In this document: positions 34,564-43,874 of the stretch, piece by piece
Layout: each line of letters begins with the position of its first letter
Position numbering within the stretch: the stretch's first letter is position 1
DNA from: Imbroritus primus
GTDB taxonomy: Bacteria > Pseudomonadota > Gammaproteobacteria > Burkholderiales > Burkholderiaceae
Assembly (NCBI RefSeq): GCF_964332355.1
Contig: NZ_OZ201293.1
Span: 248,001 to 312,000, forward strand
Direction: 5' to 3'
Length of the DNA stretch: 64,000 bases
The notes under the pieces: model-generated
What the model was told of the DNA's origin: nothing
What the model saw: the letters and a program-made list of their open reading frames with translations, nothing else
Database searches by the model: none
Made by a program: the position numbers and the translations under genes

Positions 34564-35418
34564 TCATGCCGCCGCCGGCCGCAGGGATATTTCGCCACTC
34601 ATCACGGCCTGCACGCCGGCTGAGGTCTCGACCAGCAGCTGGCCGCTGTCATCGATGCCGCGTGCAATGCCTTCGAGCACGACCGTCTGGTCGCGCAGCA
34701 GCCGCACAGCGCGGCCGCGATAGGCGTCGAGCGCTTCCCATGCGGCGCGCTGCGACGGCATGCCGTCGCGCGCGAACACCGCAAGCGTACCGGCCAGCTG
34801 GTTGAGGATGGCGGCGAACAGGCCAGTACTGTCGATGGGTTCGCCGGACGGCATCAGATCGTCGACGCAGGCGATGGGGCGGCCGAGCGCGGCCTCAATG
34901 CCTGGCGGGCGCGACAGGTTGAGACCCATGCCGATGATGGCCCACAGCGTGCTGCCGGCGCGTGCCGTTTCGATCAGAATGCCGGACAGCTTGCTGCCAT
35001 CTACTTCCAGGTCATTCGGCCATTTCACCCGTACGCGGCCGCGCGCTGCCGGCGTGTAGTCGGCAACGCCGTTCGCTAGCGCCAGCCCGCACACCAGGCT
35101 CAGGCCGCTCAGGGCCTGCGGGTCGAACGGAAACGGATACGCCAGCGAAAACGTCAGGCTCGGACTGCCGGCCCACGGCCGTCCCTGCCGGCCACGGCCG
35201 GCGGTCTGCAGGTATGCCAGGCGGCACAGCGGCGTGCTGTCGGTGCGTGTGCGGGCCATCTGCAGGAGATCGCTGTTGGTCGAACCGGTTTCCGCAACGA
35301 TGTCGAGGGCCCATGTGCGCGGCACAGCGTCGAGCGCGGCATGCAGGCGGGCCGGGTCGATCTGCCGGTGCGGCGGCAGGGCTGAGGTGTCGGGCGGGGT
35401 GTTGGCGGTCGGGTGCAT
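34564..35418 (-). CDS. birA: Biotin--[acetyl-CoA-carboxylase] ligase without DNA-binding domain
   Basis: Activates biotin as biotinyl-AMP and attaches it to the carboxyl carrier protein. The 284 residues from the ATG at 35418 contain the catalytic core: ETGSTNSDLL, the biotin loop GRGRQGRPW, KWPNDLEVDGSKLSGILIE and a C-terminal SH3-like domain. There is no N-terminal helix-turn-helix, so unlike E. coli BirA it cannot repress biotin genes itself. The frame is open upstream, but the extra residues look non-coding and no ribosome site marks any start. It leads the coaX - SPOR unit. Confidence 0.92.
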   Translation of the reverse strand: MHPTANTPPDTSALPPHRQIDPARLHAALDAVPRTWALDIVAETGSTNSDLLQMARTRTDSTPLCRLAYLQTAGRGRQGRPWAGSPSLTFSLAYPFPFDPQALSGLSLVCGLALANGVADYTPAARGRVRVKWPNDLEVDGSKLSGILIETARAGSTLWAIIGMGLNLSRPPGIEAALGRPIACVDDLMPSGEPIDSTGLFAAILNQLAGTLAVFARDGMPSQRAAWEALDAYRGRAVRLLRDQTVVLEGIARGIDDSGQLLVETSAGVQAVMSGEISLRPAAA

Positions 35419-35699
35419 GGGTTGGGAGCGCTGGACAAAGGGTCTGCCGGCCAGGGGCGTAGCGCAGCTATTGTACGATGTGCCTGTGTGACTGCCTGTC
35501 ATGCTGTAGCGGCCCGCTTGTTGTGGCTTAGAATGCGCTCTGGAACACTGCAGCACGGATGCCCTCGTCATGGCGGGCTCTGCCTGCGGTCGCGCAAGCG
35601 CGGGGCGTACAAACTACCGGAGTGCGCAGCGCATATGCGGCTGTGCCTGGTACTGGCGTCCTTACGTTGAATAACCACGGTTGAACAACCACGTCCAAT

Positions 35700-36821
35700 T
35701 TGACTGATATCGACCCGCCTCGACTCGACACCGGCCCGCAGGACGGCGGTACGGTCGCCACACCGGCTGGCGACTGGACCGCCCTTGCCCTGGCTCACGA
35801 CAAGCGGGCAGGGAAGCTGCGCGCCCAGATCCGCAGCGCTGGGGCCGATGTGCGCTGGGATCTGCGGAACGTCGCACGACTCGACCACTTTGGCGCGCTG
35901 CTGCTGTGGACGGCATGGAACGGACAATGGCCGGCGCAGATCACGGTGTCGCCGGCGCAGCGCCGCGTCATCGAGCGCGCGGCCGGCCTGCAGGTCGGCG
36001 ACTGGAAAAAGCGCCAGTTCGACCGCGCCAATCCGATCGTGCTACTGGGCATGGCAATGCTGTCGTTCCTGCGCCATATGCACAGCGGTGTGGCGATGCT
36101 GGGCCAGCTGATGTTCGACCTGCTGCGCTTCCTGCGCGTGCCGCATCTCGGGCCATGGCGCGAGATCTCCGCCAATATCTACAGCATCGGCTACCGCGCC
36201 CTGCCGATCACCGCACTGGTCGGCTTCCTGATCGGCATCGTGCTGAGTTACCTGTCATCGAACCAGTTGCGGATCTTTGGCGCCAGTACCTTCATCGTCA
36301 ACATTCTCGGCATGAGCATCATCCGCGAGCTCGGACCGGTGCTCGCCGCCATTCTCGTGGCAGGCCGTTCCGGTTCTGCCATCACGGCGCAGATTGGCGT
36401 CATGCGCGTGACCGAGGAGCTCGACGCGATGCGCGTCATGGGTATCTCGCACGGCTTCCGCCTGATCATGCCCAAGGTTATCGCGCTGGCCATCGCCATG
36501 CCGCTGCTGGTGGCGTGGACCGATGTCATGGCCCTGGCCGGCGGCATGATGGCAGCCAAGATGCAGCTTGATATCAGCCCGATCTTCTTCCTGCGTGAAC
36601 TGCCGGATGCCGTGCCAGTGGCCAATCTCTGGCTTGGCCTTGGCAAGGGCGTGGTCTTCGGTATGCTGATCGCGCTCGTGGCGTGCCACTTCGGCCTGCG
36701 CATCCAGCCGAATACCCAGAGCCTCGGCGAAGGCACAACCTCGTCGGTGGTGACGGCCATTACCGTGGTGATCCTGGCCGATGCGGTGTTCGCGATCCTG
36801 TTCAAGGATGTCGGCATATGA
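35700..36821 (+). CDS. MlaE-family lipid ABC transporter permease with STAS-like N-terminus
   Basis: Inner-membrane permease of an MCE-type lipid transport system, 373 residues. Residues 1-105 form a soluble STAS-like domain (DVRWDLRNVARLDHFGALLL). The rest is the MlaE permease, with a membrane-associated helix and about five membrane segments, including FLIGIVLSYLSSNQL and the EELDAMRVMGI coupling segment. The start is a TTG at 35700; an in-frame stop lies six codons upstream and the next ATG is about residue 117, so no better start exists. The ATPase gene overlaps its stop. The fusion replaces the separate MlaB STAS protein of E. coli. Confidence 0.9.
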   Translation: MTDIDPPRLDTGPQDGGTVATPAGDWTALALAHDKRAGKLRAQIRSAGADVRWDLRNVARLDHFGALLLWTAWNGQWPAQITVSPAQRRVIERAAGLQVGDWKKRQFDRANPIVLLGMAMLSFLRHMHSGVAMLGQLMFDLLRFLRVPHLGPWREISANIYSIGYRALPITALVGFLIGIVLSYLSSNQLRIFGASTFIVNILGMSIIRELGPVLAAILVAGRSGSAITAQIGVMRVTEELDAMRVMGISHGFRLIMPKVIALAIAMPLLVAWTDVMALAGGMMAAKMQLDISPIFFLRELPDAVPVANLWLGLGKGVVFGMLIALVACHFGLRIQPNTQSLGEGTTSSVVTAITVVILADAVFAILFKDVGI

Positions 36822-37651
36822 AGGCACGCGTTCCCATCAAGCCGCGCGCGCCGCTGGCGCAGCCCGAGCCGATCATCGAGGTGCGCGACCTGGTCAAGCG
36901 CTACGGCGACTTCACCGTCCATGATCATCTCGACCTCGATGTGATGCGCGGTGAAGTCCTGTCGATCGTCGGTGGTTCGGGCAGCGGCAAGACCACCTTG
37001 CTGCGCCAGATCGTCGGACTCGAACGGCCGACCTCGGGCTCGATCCGCATCTTCGGCCAGGATCCGGCTTCCTTGCCCGCCGCCGCGCTGCAGGCGCTGC
37101 GTAATCGCTGGGGCATGCAGTTCCAGCACGGCGCACTGTTCTCCGCCTTGTCGGTCATCGACAATGTGGCGTTGCCGATGCGTGAACTTCGCGCCTTGCC
37201 CGATGATCTGATCTGCAAGGCCGCACTGCTCAAGCTGGAGATGGTGGGGCTCTCTGCCAAGGATGCCGACAAGCGGCCGTCCGACCTGTCGGGCGGCATG
37301 ATCAAGCGCGTGGGTCTCGCGCGCGCGCTGTCGCTGGAGCCCGAGCTGGTGTTTCTCGACGAGCCGACCGCCGGACTCGATCCGCGTGCGTCGGACGACT
37401 ATGTGGCGCTGATCGACGAGTTGCGCGCCGAGCTGGGGCTGACGGTGGTCATGGTGACGCACGACCTCGACACGCTGATTGCCCTGTCGAATCGCGTGGC
37501 AGTGCTGGCCGACCGCAAAGTGCTCGCGGCCGCGCCGATCTGGGAACTGGTCAAGATCGACCATCCCTTCATTCACGAATACTTCCTCGGCGAACGCGGT
37601 CGCCGGGCGTTGCTGGCACTGCGCGTGCCGGCATCCGAGCAGGAGTCCTGA
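36818..37651 (+). CDS. MlaF-family ABC transporter ATP-binding protein
   Basis: Cytoplasmic ATPase of the MCE lipid transporter, 277 residues. It has Walker A GGSGSGKTT, the signature LSGGMIKRVGLARAL, Walker B LVFLDEPTAGLDP, and the switch histidine in MVTHDLDT. The ATG overlaps the permease stop as ATGA, and the stop overlaps the MCE gene start, so the three are translationally coupled. The first 17 residues are a basic Pro-rich extension (KARVPIKPRAPLAQP). Partners are the permease upstream and the MCE protein downstream. Confidence 0.93.
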   Translation: MKARVPIKPRAPLAQPEPIIEVRDLVKRYGDFTVHDHLDLDVMRGEVLSIVGGSGSGKTTLLRQIVGLERPTSGSIRIFGQDPASLPAAALQALRNRWGMQFQHGALFSALSVIDNVALPMRELRALPDDLICKAALLKLEMVGLSAKDADKRPSDLSGGMIKRVGLARALSLEPELVFLDEPTAGLDPRASDDYVALIDELRAELGLTVVMVTHDLDTLIALSNRVAVLADRKVLAAAPIWELVKIDHPFIHEYFLGERGRRALLALRVPASEQES

Positions 37652-38601
37652 TGGAAAACAAATCCAATGCCTTCTTTGCCGGTGTGTTCACCCTGGGCCT
37701 GCTGGCCCTGGTGATCATTGCCGTGATGTGGTTTCGGCAGGACCAGACGGTGCGCGTGCCGTACGACCTGGTGACGCGCTCGACCATCAATGGCCTGAGC
37801 CCGCAGGCGGCGGTGAAGTATCGCGGCCTCGATGTCGGCAAGGTCGAGACCATCAAGTTCGATCCCGATACGCCGGGGCAGATCATCGTCCGCATCTCGG
37901 TCGATAAGGACGCACCGATCACCAAGACGACCTATGCGACACTCGGCTTCCAGGGCGTGACCGGATTGTCATACATCCAGCTCGACGACGAGACGCTCGC
38001 CGAAGGCAACGGCACCGTGCCAGCCAAATCCGAACCCTTGCAGACTTCTACCGCAAAGGTGGCCCGGATTTACATGCGTCCAGGTTTCTTCGAGGAGCTG
38101 GAGCGCCGTGGCGACCGTATGCTGGCCCAGGCGGAAAAGCTGATGGACTCCATCAACACCATGTTTGCAACCGACAATCGGCAACAGCTGATGCGTGCCG
38201 TAACCTCGTTCGAAGAGACCATGACGGCCTATCGCAAGACCGTGCAGGCCGTCGATCCGGCGCTGCAGAAACTGCCGCAGGCCATCGACAACCTGAACGG
38301 CACCCTGGCCTCGACGCGCACGCTGGCCGACCAGCTGGCGCGCCCCGACGGCACGCTGCAGCGGACCATCGACACGGTCGGCCGCGACATGCAGGTGGCG
38401 GCCGATGCCGTGCAGGACGCGGCCAGCGGCATCAGCCAGGAAACCCTGCCGCAGATCAACCGCTTCGCGCGCGAAGCCCGGCAGACGGCGCGCAGCGTCG
38501 ACCGCACGGTCAACGAATTCGGCCGCCGTCCGCAAAGCCTGCTGTTCGGTGCAGATGCTGTTGCGCCTGGTCCCGGCGAGGCCGGTTTTGCCGCGCCGTG
38601 A
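37651..38601 (+). CDS. MCE (MlaD-family) substrate-binding protein
   Basis: Membrane-anchored periplasmic MCE protein, 316 residues. One membrane segment lies at about 8-27. A single MCE domain (about 38-115) contains INGLSPQAAVKYRGLDVGKV and LGFQGVTGLSYIQL. A long helical C-terminal region (about 140-300) has apolipoprotein-like heptads and ends in a loose tail. It is longer than E. coli MlaD and resembles the PqiB/Mce type with extended helices. AGGAG precedes the ATG, which overlaps the ATPase stop. It probably binds phospholipid for movement between membranes. Confidence 0.92.
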   Translation: MENKSNAFFAGVFTLGLLALVIIAVMWFRQDQTVRVPYDLVTRSTINGLSPQAAVKYRGLDVGKVETIKFDPDTPGQIIVRISVDKDAPITKTTYATLGFQGVTGLSYIQLDDETLAEGNGTVPAKSEPLQTSTAKVARIYMRPGFFEELERRGDRMLAQAEKLMDSINTMFATDNRQQLMRAVTSFEETMTAYRKTVQAVDPALQKLPQAIDNLNGTLASTRTLADQLARPDGTLQRTIDTVGRDMQVAADAVQDAASGISQETLPQINRFAREARQTARSVDRTVNEFGRRPQSLLFGADAVAPGPGEAGFAAP

Positions 38602-38627
38602 GTGCGGACCTTCCACGGATTCGAACC

Positions 38628-39236
38628 ATGAAGACTTTCTCCCTGCTCTCCCTGGCCCGTCCGCTGGGCGGACTCACCGTGGCCGTGCTGCTGGCGGCAT
38701 GTGCCGGCACGCCGCGTCAGCCCACCGTGTCATACGATTTTGGCTTGCCGCCCGCACCCGCGGCGGCCGCGTCATCCGCCGCCAAGCCCCTGCGCATCGG
38801 CGAGACCGGCGGGCCGGAATGGCTCGACAGCCCTGCCTTGCACTATCGCCTGCTGTACGCGCAGCAGCAACAGGCGCAGCCGTATGCCGCCAACCGTTGG
38901 GTCATGTCGCCGGTGCGCCTGTTCGACGAACGTCTGCGTACGATGGCGGCCAATCGCGGCCAGGTGGCGGCCTTCGGCGAGGTCGCCCAGCCGCTCCTGA
39001 AGGTTGATATCGTCGAGTTTTCGCAGGTGTTCGACAGCCCTGCCGCCAGCCGTGCCGTCGTGCAGGTGCGGGCCTCCCTGTACCAGGCGCGCGGCTTGCT
39101 GGCGCAGCGCACGTTCCGCCATGAGCAGGCTGCGGCCACGGCGGATGCGCCGGGCGGTGTCGCGGCGCTGGCGCAGGCCTCCGACGTGCTGATCGCGCAG
39201 ATCCTCGATTGGGCGGCTGCGCAGCCAGCGCAGTGA
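38628..39236 (+). CDS. ABC-type transport auxiliary lipoprotein (PqiC/DUF330-like)
   Basis: A 202-residue lipoprotein. The signal peptide ends in LLAAC with the lipid-bearing cysteine at Cys25. The remainder (about 45-195) resembles the ABC-transport auxiliary component domain, with LHYRLLYAQQQQ and NRWVMSPVRLFDERLR. A GTG at 38598 would overlap the MCE stop, but the ATG at 38628 gives the normal signal peptide and is used here. With the three genes before it, it completes a PqiABC-like layout of permease, ATPase, MCE and outer-membrane lipoprotein. Confidence 0.87.
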   Translation: MKTFSLLSLARPLGGLTVAVLLAACAGTPRQPTVSYDFGLPPAPAAAASSAAKPLRIGETGGPEWLDSPALHYRLLYAQQQQAQPYAANRWVMSPVRLFDERLRTMAANRGQVAAFGEVAQPLLKVDIVEFSQVFDSPAASRAVVQVRASLYQARGLLAQRTFRHEQAAATADAPGGVAALAQASDVLIAQILDWAAAQPAQ

Positions 39237-39243
39237 GCAGGGC

Positions 39244-40461
39244 GTGACCGGACCGAGCCAGGATCCCCATCGCACCGTCGCACCGACCGCTCCCCTGGTG
39301 CGCCAGGCCTCGCCGCTCTCGCGCGTGGGCCTGCTGTGCTTCGTGGCGCTCGTGGTGTACGCGAGCCTGTATCCCTTCTCCGGATGGACCGATACCGGTG
39401 TTTCGCCGCTGGCCTATCTGCGCGCGCCGCTGCCGCGCTACATCACCAATTTCGACCTGATCACCAATGTGCTGGGCTATGCGCCGCTCGGCGCACTGTT
39501 GGTCCTGAGCCTGCATCCCCGCATTCGCGGAGTCTTCGCCGTGCTGCTGGCGGTGCTGTCGGGCGCGCTGCTGTCGGGCACGCTGGAAGCAGTGCAAACC
39601 TGGCTGCCGAACCGCATCCCCTCGAATGTCGACCTGGGCACCAATGTGCTCGGCACCTTCGTCGGCGCGCTGCTGATGGCGCCCTTTGCCTCGCGGCTGA
39701 TCGACCGTGGACCCTTGCGCACGCTCCGGCATACCTGGTTCGAGCCGGAGTCGAGCTTTGCCATTGCTTTGCTGTTCCTGTGGCCATTTACGCAGGTCGC
39801 GCCGCAGGAATACCTGTTCGGCCTGGGCGGAGCGCTGCGCGACTGGTTGCTGACACCCGAACCGGTGCTGGTCGACATGCTGCGCGGGGTGTATCCCGAC
39901 ATCGTGACACTGCACGAACGCATCCAGATGCGCCCCGAAGGTCTCGATCAGCAGGAGTTGCTCGAGGCCCTGCTGACTGCCAGCAGCTGGCTGGGCACGG
40001 CGCTCATGGCCTCGGTCGCCATGCGGCGCGGCGCGCCGATGCTGCGCATCCTGATGGGGATCCTGGCGGCCACCTTGCTGATCAAGGCCGGGGCGTCCGA
40101 GTTACAGTATCCGAACGAAGCCCTGTGGGGCTGGTTCTCCGACGGCGCGCGGCTCGGCCTGGTGTGCGGCTCGCTGCTGCTGGTACTGGCGCTGCGCCTG
40201 CATCGCGGTGCGCGCGGCTTGCTGGCGATGGTGCTGCTGATTGGCGTGATCATCATGACCAACGTGCTGCCGCCGAATCCCTACTCGTGGGCGTCAGGGC
40301 AGAGCTGGTGGCTGGGCCGCTATATCCACTTCAACGGCCTGTCGCGCTGGTTGGGCTTCATCTGGCCGTTCCTGGCCGCCTGCTACCTCGCATGGCGGCT
40401 CGAGCAGTACGGGCTGCAGCGCCGCCGCATACGCGCCGCGCGGCGTAGTCGGGCGCATTGA
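39244..40461 (+). CDS. VanZ-family integral membrane protein
   Basis: A 405-residue membrane protein with about ten hydrophobic segments. The N-terminal half matches VanZ-like proteins: LYPFSGWTDTG, then the NFDLITNVLGYAPLGALL and NVDLGTNVLGTFVGALL segments with a conserved EAVQTWLPNRIPS between. The C-terminal half adds more membrane segments. The GTG start at 39244 follows the lipoprotein gene by seven bases, so it is probably transcribed with the lipid transporter. VanZ gives low-level teicoplanin resistance in enterococci; the function of the Gram-negative family is unknown. Confidence 0.85.
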   Translation: MTGPSQDPHRTVAPTAPLVRQASPLSRVGLLCFVALVVYASLYPFSGWTDTGVSPLAYLRAPLPRYITNFDLITNVLGYAPLGALLVLSLHPRIRGVFAVLLAVLSGALLSGTLEAVQTWLPNRIPSNVDLGTNVLGTFVGALLMAPFASRLIDRGPLRTLRHTWFEPESSFAIALLFLWPFTQVAPQEYLFGLGGALRDWLLTPEPVLVDMLRGVYPDIVTLHERIQMRPEGLDQQELLEALLTASSWLGTALMASVAMRRGAPMLRILMGILAATLLIKAGASELQYPNEALWGWFSDGARLGLVCGSLLLVLALRLHRGARGLLAMVLLIGVIIMTNVLPPNPYSWASGQSWWLGRYIHFNGLSRWLGFIWPFLAACYLAWRLEQYGLQRRRIRAARRSRAH

Positions 40462-40594
40462 AGCGCACAATTGCCGTCAGTATCGTGCTAATTTCATCTA
40501 ATTCATCGCGTTCTGCGGACATCGTGCATTGAGGCTGCCCGGCTGTGCTGGGCGGGCGATTTCGGTAAGATCAAGCCATCCCCGGAATCCCGCC

Positions 40595-41887
40595 ATGACG
40601 ATTTTTACGCCTGACGCCCTGCACAACCCGTATCCCGCCTACCAGGCCCTGCGCGCCGCCGGCCCGCTCCACTGGTGCGAGGAGTTCTGCGGCGGCGCGT
40701 GGGTGGTCGTCAACTACGACGATGTGGCCGAGGTCCTGCGCGATCCGCGCTACTCGGTGCAGCGCGCCGGCGGTTGGGTCAACAGCAGCGGTGCCGGCTC
40801 GGCCGAGGAGTTGCGCGAATTCAAGCGCATCTTTGCACGTTCGCTGATCTTCATGAACCCACCGCGCCACACGCGCATGCGGCACGGCATGAACGGCGGT
40901 TTCAAACCGGGGGCGATCCAGGCCTTTGCGCCACGCATCGCCGGGATTGTCGACGCGCTGCTCGACCGCATCGTCGAAGAAGGACTCGATCTGCACGGGC
41001 CCGGCGGCCAGCACACCTTTGATTTCATGCGCGAGTTCGCGCGGCCGCTGCCGGCGCGCGTGATCGCCGGCATGATGGCGGTTCAGACCAATGCGCAGAC
41101 CGATTTCGTCGGCTGGTCGGACGATATCGCCGCCTTCATCGGTAGTCCCACGCCCACGCTCGACATCGCGCGGCGTGCCCAGCACGGCCTGCTGGCGATG
41201 CACGCGTATTTTCGCGAACTGGTGCCGCAGCGACGCGCACAACCCGGCGACGATCTGGTCAGCCAGCTGATCGCCGCCGAAGCCGAAGGACAGATCGTCA
41301 CGGAAAAATCGCTTTTGGCGCAGTGCTGCACCTTGTTGTTCGCCGGCCATGAAACGACGCGCAACCTGCTCGGCAATGGCCTGCATGCCCTGTTGTCGCA
41401 CCCGGATCAATGGGCCCTGCTGACCCGCGAACCGGGTCTCATGCGCTCGGCCGTGCGCGAGCTGTTGCGCTTCGACAGCTCGGTGCAGTACACCGGCCGC
41501 CGCCTGCGCGAAGACGTGGTCCTGCACGGCCAGACCATGAAGAAGGGCGACCTGGTGATCGCACTGATCGGCGCGGCCAATCACGATCCATCGAAATTCA
41601 CCGCGCCGGAGCGTCTCGACGTGACGCGCAACGAGGGCCATCACCTGTCGTTCGGCTTCGGACCGCACGTGTGCATCGGCGCATCGCTGACCTATCTGGA
41701 GGCGGAGATCGCATTGCGCCGGGTGATGGAGCGCCTGCCGCAACTGCAGTGCGTGGCTACCGAGCCCGCGTGGAGCGGCAACAGCGTCTATCGTGGCTTG
41801 CTGGAGTTGCCGGTGCGCTTTACCTTGCCGGCATCGCGGTCAAGTGCGCGCAATGCCGCTCAAGTGGAAGCCGTGGCACCCGTTTGA
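40595..41887 (+). CDS. Cytochrome P450
   Basis: Soluble bacterial P450 monooxygenase, 430 residues. The I-helix oxygen-binding motif AGHETT is at 250-255, the ExxR pair is Glu289/Arg292, and the haem-ligand loop FGFGPHVCIGA puts the proximal cysteine at Cys360. The N-terminus MTIFTPDALHNPYPAYQALR has no membrane anchor. The ATG at 40595 is used; the frame is open upstream without coding character. No ferredoxin or reductase gene adjoins it, so electrons must come from elsewhere. The substrate is unknown. Confidence 0.93.
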   Translation: MTIFTPDALHNPYPAYQALRAAGPLHWCEEFCGGAWVVVNYDDVAEVLRDPRYSVQRAGGWVNSSGAGSAEELREFKRIFARSLIFMNPPRHTRMRHGMNGGFKPGAIQAFAPRIAGIVDALLDRIVEEGLDLHGPGGQHTFDFMREFARPLPARVIAGMMAVQTNAQTDFVGWSDDIAAFIGSPTPTLDIARRAQHGLLAMHAYFRELVPQRRAQPGDDLVSQLIAAEAEGQIVTEKSLLAQCCTLLFAGHETTRNLLGNGLHALLSHPDQWALLTREPGLMRSAVRELLRFDSSVQYTGRRLREDVVLHGQTMKKGDLVIALIGAANHDPSKFTAPERLDVTRNEGHHLSFGFGPHVCIGASLTYLEAEIALRRVMERLPQLQCVATEPAWSGNSVYRGLLELPVRFTLPASRSSARNAAQVEAVAPV

Positions 41888-41929
41888 GGCAGGGTGTAGC
41901 GGAGGTGAGTGGCGAATGTGGGAGCAGCG

Positions 41930-41957
41930 CCAGCGCCGGTCACTGACCGGACGCTGG
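41930..41957. terminator. Hairpin between convergent P450 and lipA genes
   Basis: CCAGCGCCGGTC (41930-41941), loop ACT, and GACCGGACGCTGG form a 12-pair stem with one bulged A. It lies in the 98-base gap where the P450 and lipA genes converge. No T tract follows on either strand, so it is a probable rather than certain terminator. Confidence 0.55.
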
Positions 41958-41985
41958 AAGGCGGAGGCAGTACTGAGGGAGCCGG

Positions 41986-43005
41986 TCAGACCAGCCCGGC
42001 CAGATGCGCCTGCTCGTCCGCATGGTACGAGCTGCGCACCATCGCACCCACGGCGGCGTGCGTGAAGCCCATCTTGTAGGCTTCTTCCTCGAACATCTTG
42101 AACGTGTCCGGGTGCACATAGCGCAGCACCGGCAGGTGGTGGTCCGACGGCGCGAGATACTGGCCGATGGTCAGCATGTCGACGTCGTGGGCGCGCATGT
42201 CGCGCATCACCTCGAGGATTTCCTCGTCGGTTTCACCGAGGCCGACCATCAGGCCGGACTTGGTGGCCACGTCGGGGCAGCGTGCCTTGAATTCCTTGAG
42301 CAGTGTCAGCGAGTGCTGGTAGTCGGCACCGGGGCGGGCCTGCTTGTAGAGGCGCGGTACCGTTTCCAGATTGTGGTTCATCACGTCCGGCGGGGTTTGC
42401 TGGAGGATGTCGAGCGCCTTGTCGAGGCGGCCACGGAAGTCCGGCACCAGCACCTCGATGCGTGTCGACGGCGACAGCGTACGCGTGCGGCCGATGCAGT
42501 CGGCAAAGTGGCCGGCGCCACCGTCGCGCAGGTCGTCGCGGTCCACACTGGTCACCACCACATAATTGAGGCGCAGCTGGGCGATGGTCTTGGCGAGGTT
42601 TTCCGGTTCCTTGGCATCGAGCGGATCCGGGCGGCCATGGCCGACGTCGCAGAACGGGCAACGGCGCGTGCACTTGTCGCCCATGATCATGAACGTGGCC
42701 GTACCCTTGCCGAAGCACTCGCCGATGTTCGGGCAGCTGGCTTCCTCGCACACTGTCACGAGATTGTTCTCGCGCAGGATGGATTTGATTTCGCCGAAGC
42801 GCGAGGTCCCGGTGGCCGCCTTCACGCGGATCCATTCCGGTTTCTTCAGGCGTTCGACCGGCACGATCTTGATGGGGATGCGCGCGGTCTTCTCGGCAGA
42901 TTTCTGCTTCTTGGTGGCGTCGTACCCCGCGGCCGCCTGGGGTGCCGGAGCATTCGGCACTGCGGCGGGCTGGCTTGTCGTCGGGGTGGTCAGCGGGTCA
43001 CTCAT
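41986..43005 (-). CDS. lipA: Lipoyl synthase
   Basis: Radical S-adenosylmethionine enzyme that inserts two sulfur atoms into octanoyl groups on lipoyl domains. The 339 residues have the auxiliary cluster motif CEEASCPNIGEC, the radical-SAM motif CTRRCPFC, and the conserved RSSYHADEQ end. Starts at 43038, 43008 and 43005 are possible; 43005 is chosen because GGAG lies six bases ahead and the product then begins MSD like related proteins. It lies 36 bases after lipB, and the two enzymes act in sequence. Confidence 0.95.
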   Translation of the reverse strand: MSDPLTTPTTSQPAAVPNAPAPQAAAGYDATKKQKSAEKTARIPIKIVPVERLKKPEWIRVKAATGTSRFGEIKSILRENNLVTVCEEASCPNIGECFGKGTATFMIMGDKCTRRCPFCDVGHGRPDPLDAKEPENLAKTIAQLRLNYVVVTSVDRDDLRDGGAGHFADCIGRTRTLSPSTRIEVLVPDFRGRLDKALDILQQTPPDVMNHNLETVPRLYKQARPGADYQHSLTLLKEFKARCPDVATKSGLMVGLGETDEEILEVMRDMRAHDVDMLTIGQYLAPSDHHLPVLRYVHPDTFKMFEEEAYKMGFTHAAVGAMVRSSYHADEQAHLAGLV

Positions 43006-43041
43006 CATCTTCTCCGCATGGGGTGCATGCATGGTCATGGG

Positions 43042-43761
43042 TCAGGCGGACGCCGCGGCTGGCGTGCGTTCGCCCGGAGAGTCGGCGGTACGGCTGGTAC
43101 CGTGCCGCCGGTCCAATTCGTCGGCCAGGTCGGCGGCGAACTGCTGCGCGATCTGGGGCTGATGGATTTGCCGCACGGCGTTGCCGTCAGGCAGGACCGC
43201 GCCGGCGCGTGCCATGTCGATGGTCTCCAGGCCGGCATAGCCACAGGGGTTGATGCGCAGGAACGGGGCGAGATCCATGTCGACGTTCAGGCTGACGCCG
43301 TGATAGCTGCAGCCGTTGCGGATCTTCAAGCCCAGCGCGGCGATCTTGGCGCCCTGGTGCGGTCCGTCGGACAAGTAGATGCCGGGTGCGCCAGCCTTGC
43401 GTTCGGAGGCCAGATTATACCGTGCCAGCGTGCGGATCACCGCCGCTTCGATGGCATGTACCAGCTCGCGCACCATCAGCTTGCGGCGCTTCAGGTCGAG
43501 CAGCAGGTAGACGACGATCTGGCCCGGGCCGTGATAGGTGATCTGTCCGCCACGGTCGATCCGCACCAGCGGAATGGCAGGGTCGGGATCGAACAGGTGG
43601 GAGGGGTCACCAGCCTGTCCCAGGGTGTACACCGGGGGGTGTTCGACCAGCCAGAGCGTGTCGGGCGTCTCCGCGGTGCGGCTGGCGGTGAAGGCGCGCA
43701 TGGCATCGAAGCAGCTTTGGTAGTCCTGCTGGCCCAGCGGTCGAACGGTAATCGGTGGCAT
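43042..43761 (-). CDS. lipB: Octanoyltransferase
   Basis: Transfers octanoyl groups from acyl carrier protein to lipoyl domains. The 239 residues from the ATG at 43761 carry the family motifs GGQITYHGPGQIVVYLLLDL, the catalytic lysine in GAKIAALGLKIRNG and the acyl-cysteine in NGCSYHGVSLNV. The C-terminal 30 residues are an unconserved Thr/Ala/Arg tail. The open frame upstream of the start looks non-coding. lipA follows on the same strand. In E. coli this gene follows ybeD directly; here a LysR/DUF2917 pair intervenes. Confidence 0.95.
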   Translation of the reverse strand: MPPITVRPLGQQDYQSCFDAMRAFTASRTAETPDTLWLVEHPPVYTLGQAGDPSHLFDPDPAIPLVRIDRGGQITYHGPGQIVVYLLLDLKRRKLMVRELVHAIEAAVIRTLARYNLASERKAGAPGIYLSDGPHQGAKIAALGLKIRNGCSYHGVSLNVDMDLAPFLRINPCGYAGLETIDMARAGAVLPDGNAVRQIHQPQIAQQFAADLADELDRRHGTSRTADSPGERTPAAASA

Positions 43762-43874
43762 AGCTGCCAGTGTAGCGCAGCCGTGCCGGGCGCGTTGGCC
43801 GGGGCAATGGATCGGACACTGACCCGGGAAGCGCGCCGCCGGCACGGGCGGATGGGGGTAGGCGGCCGATGCGC

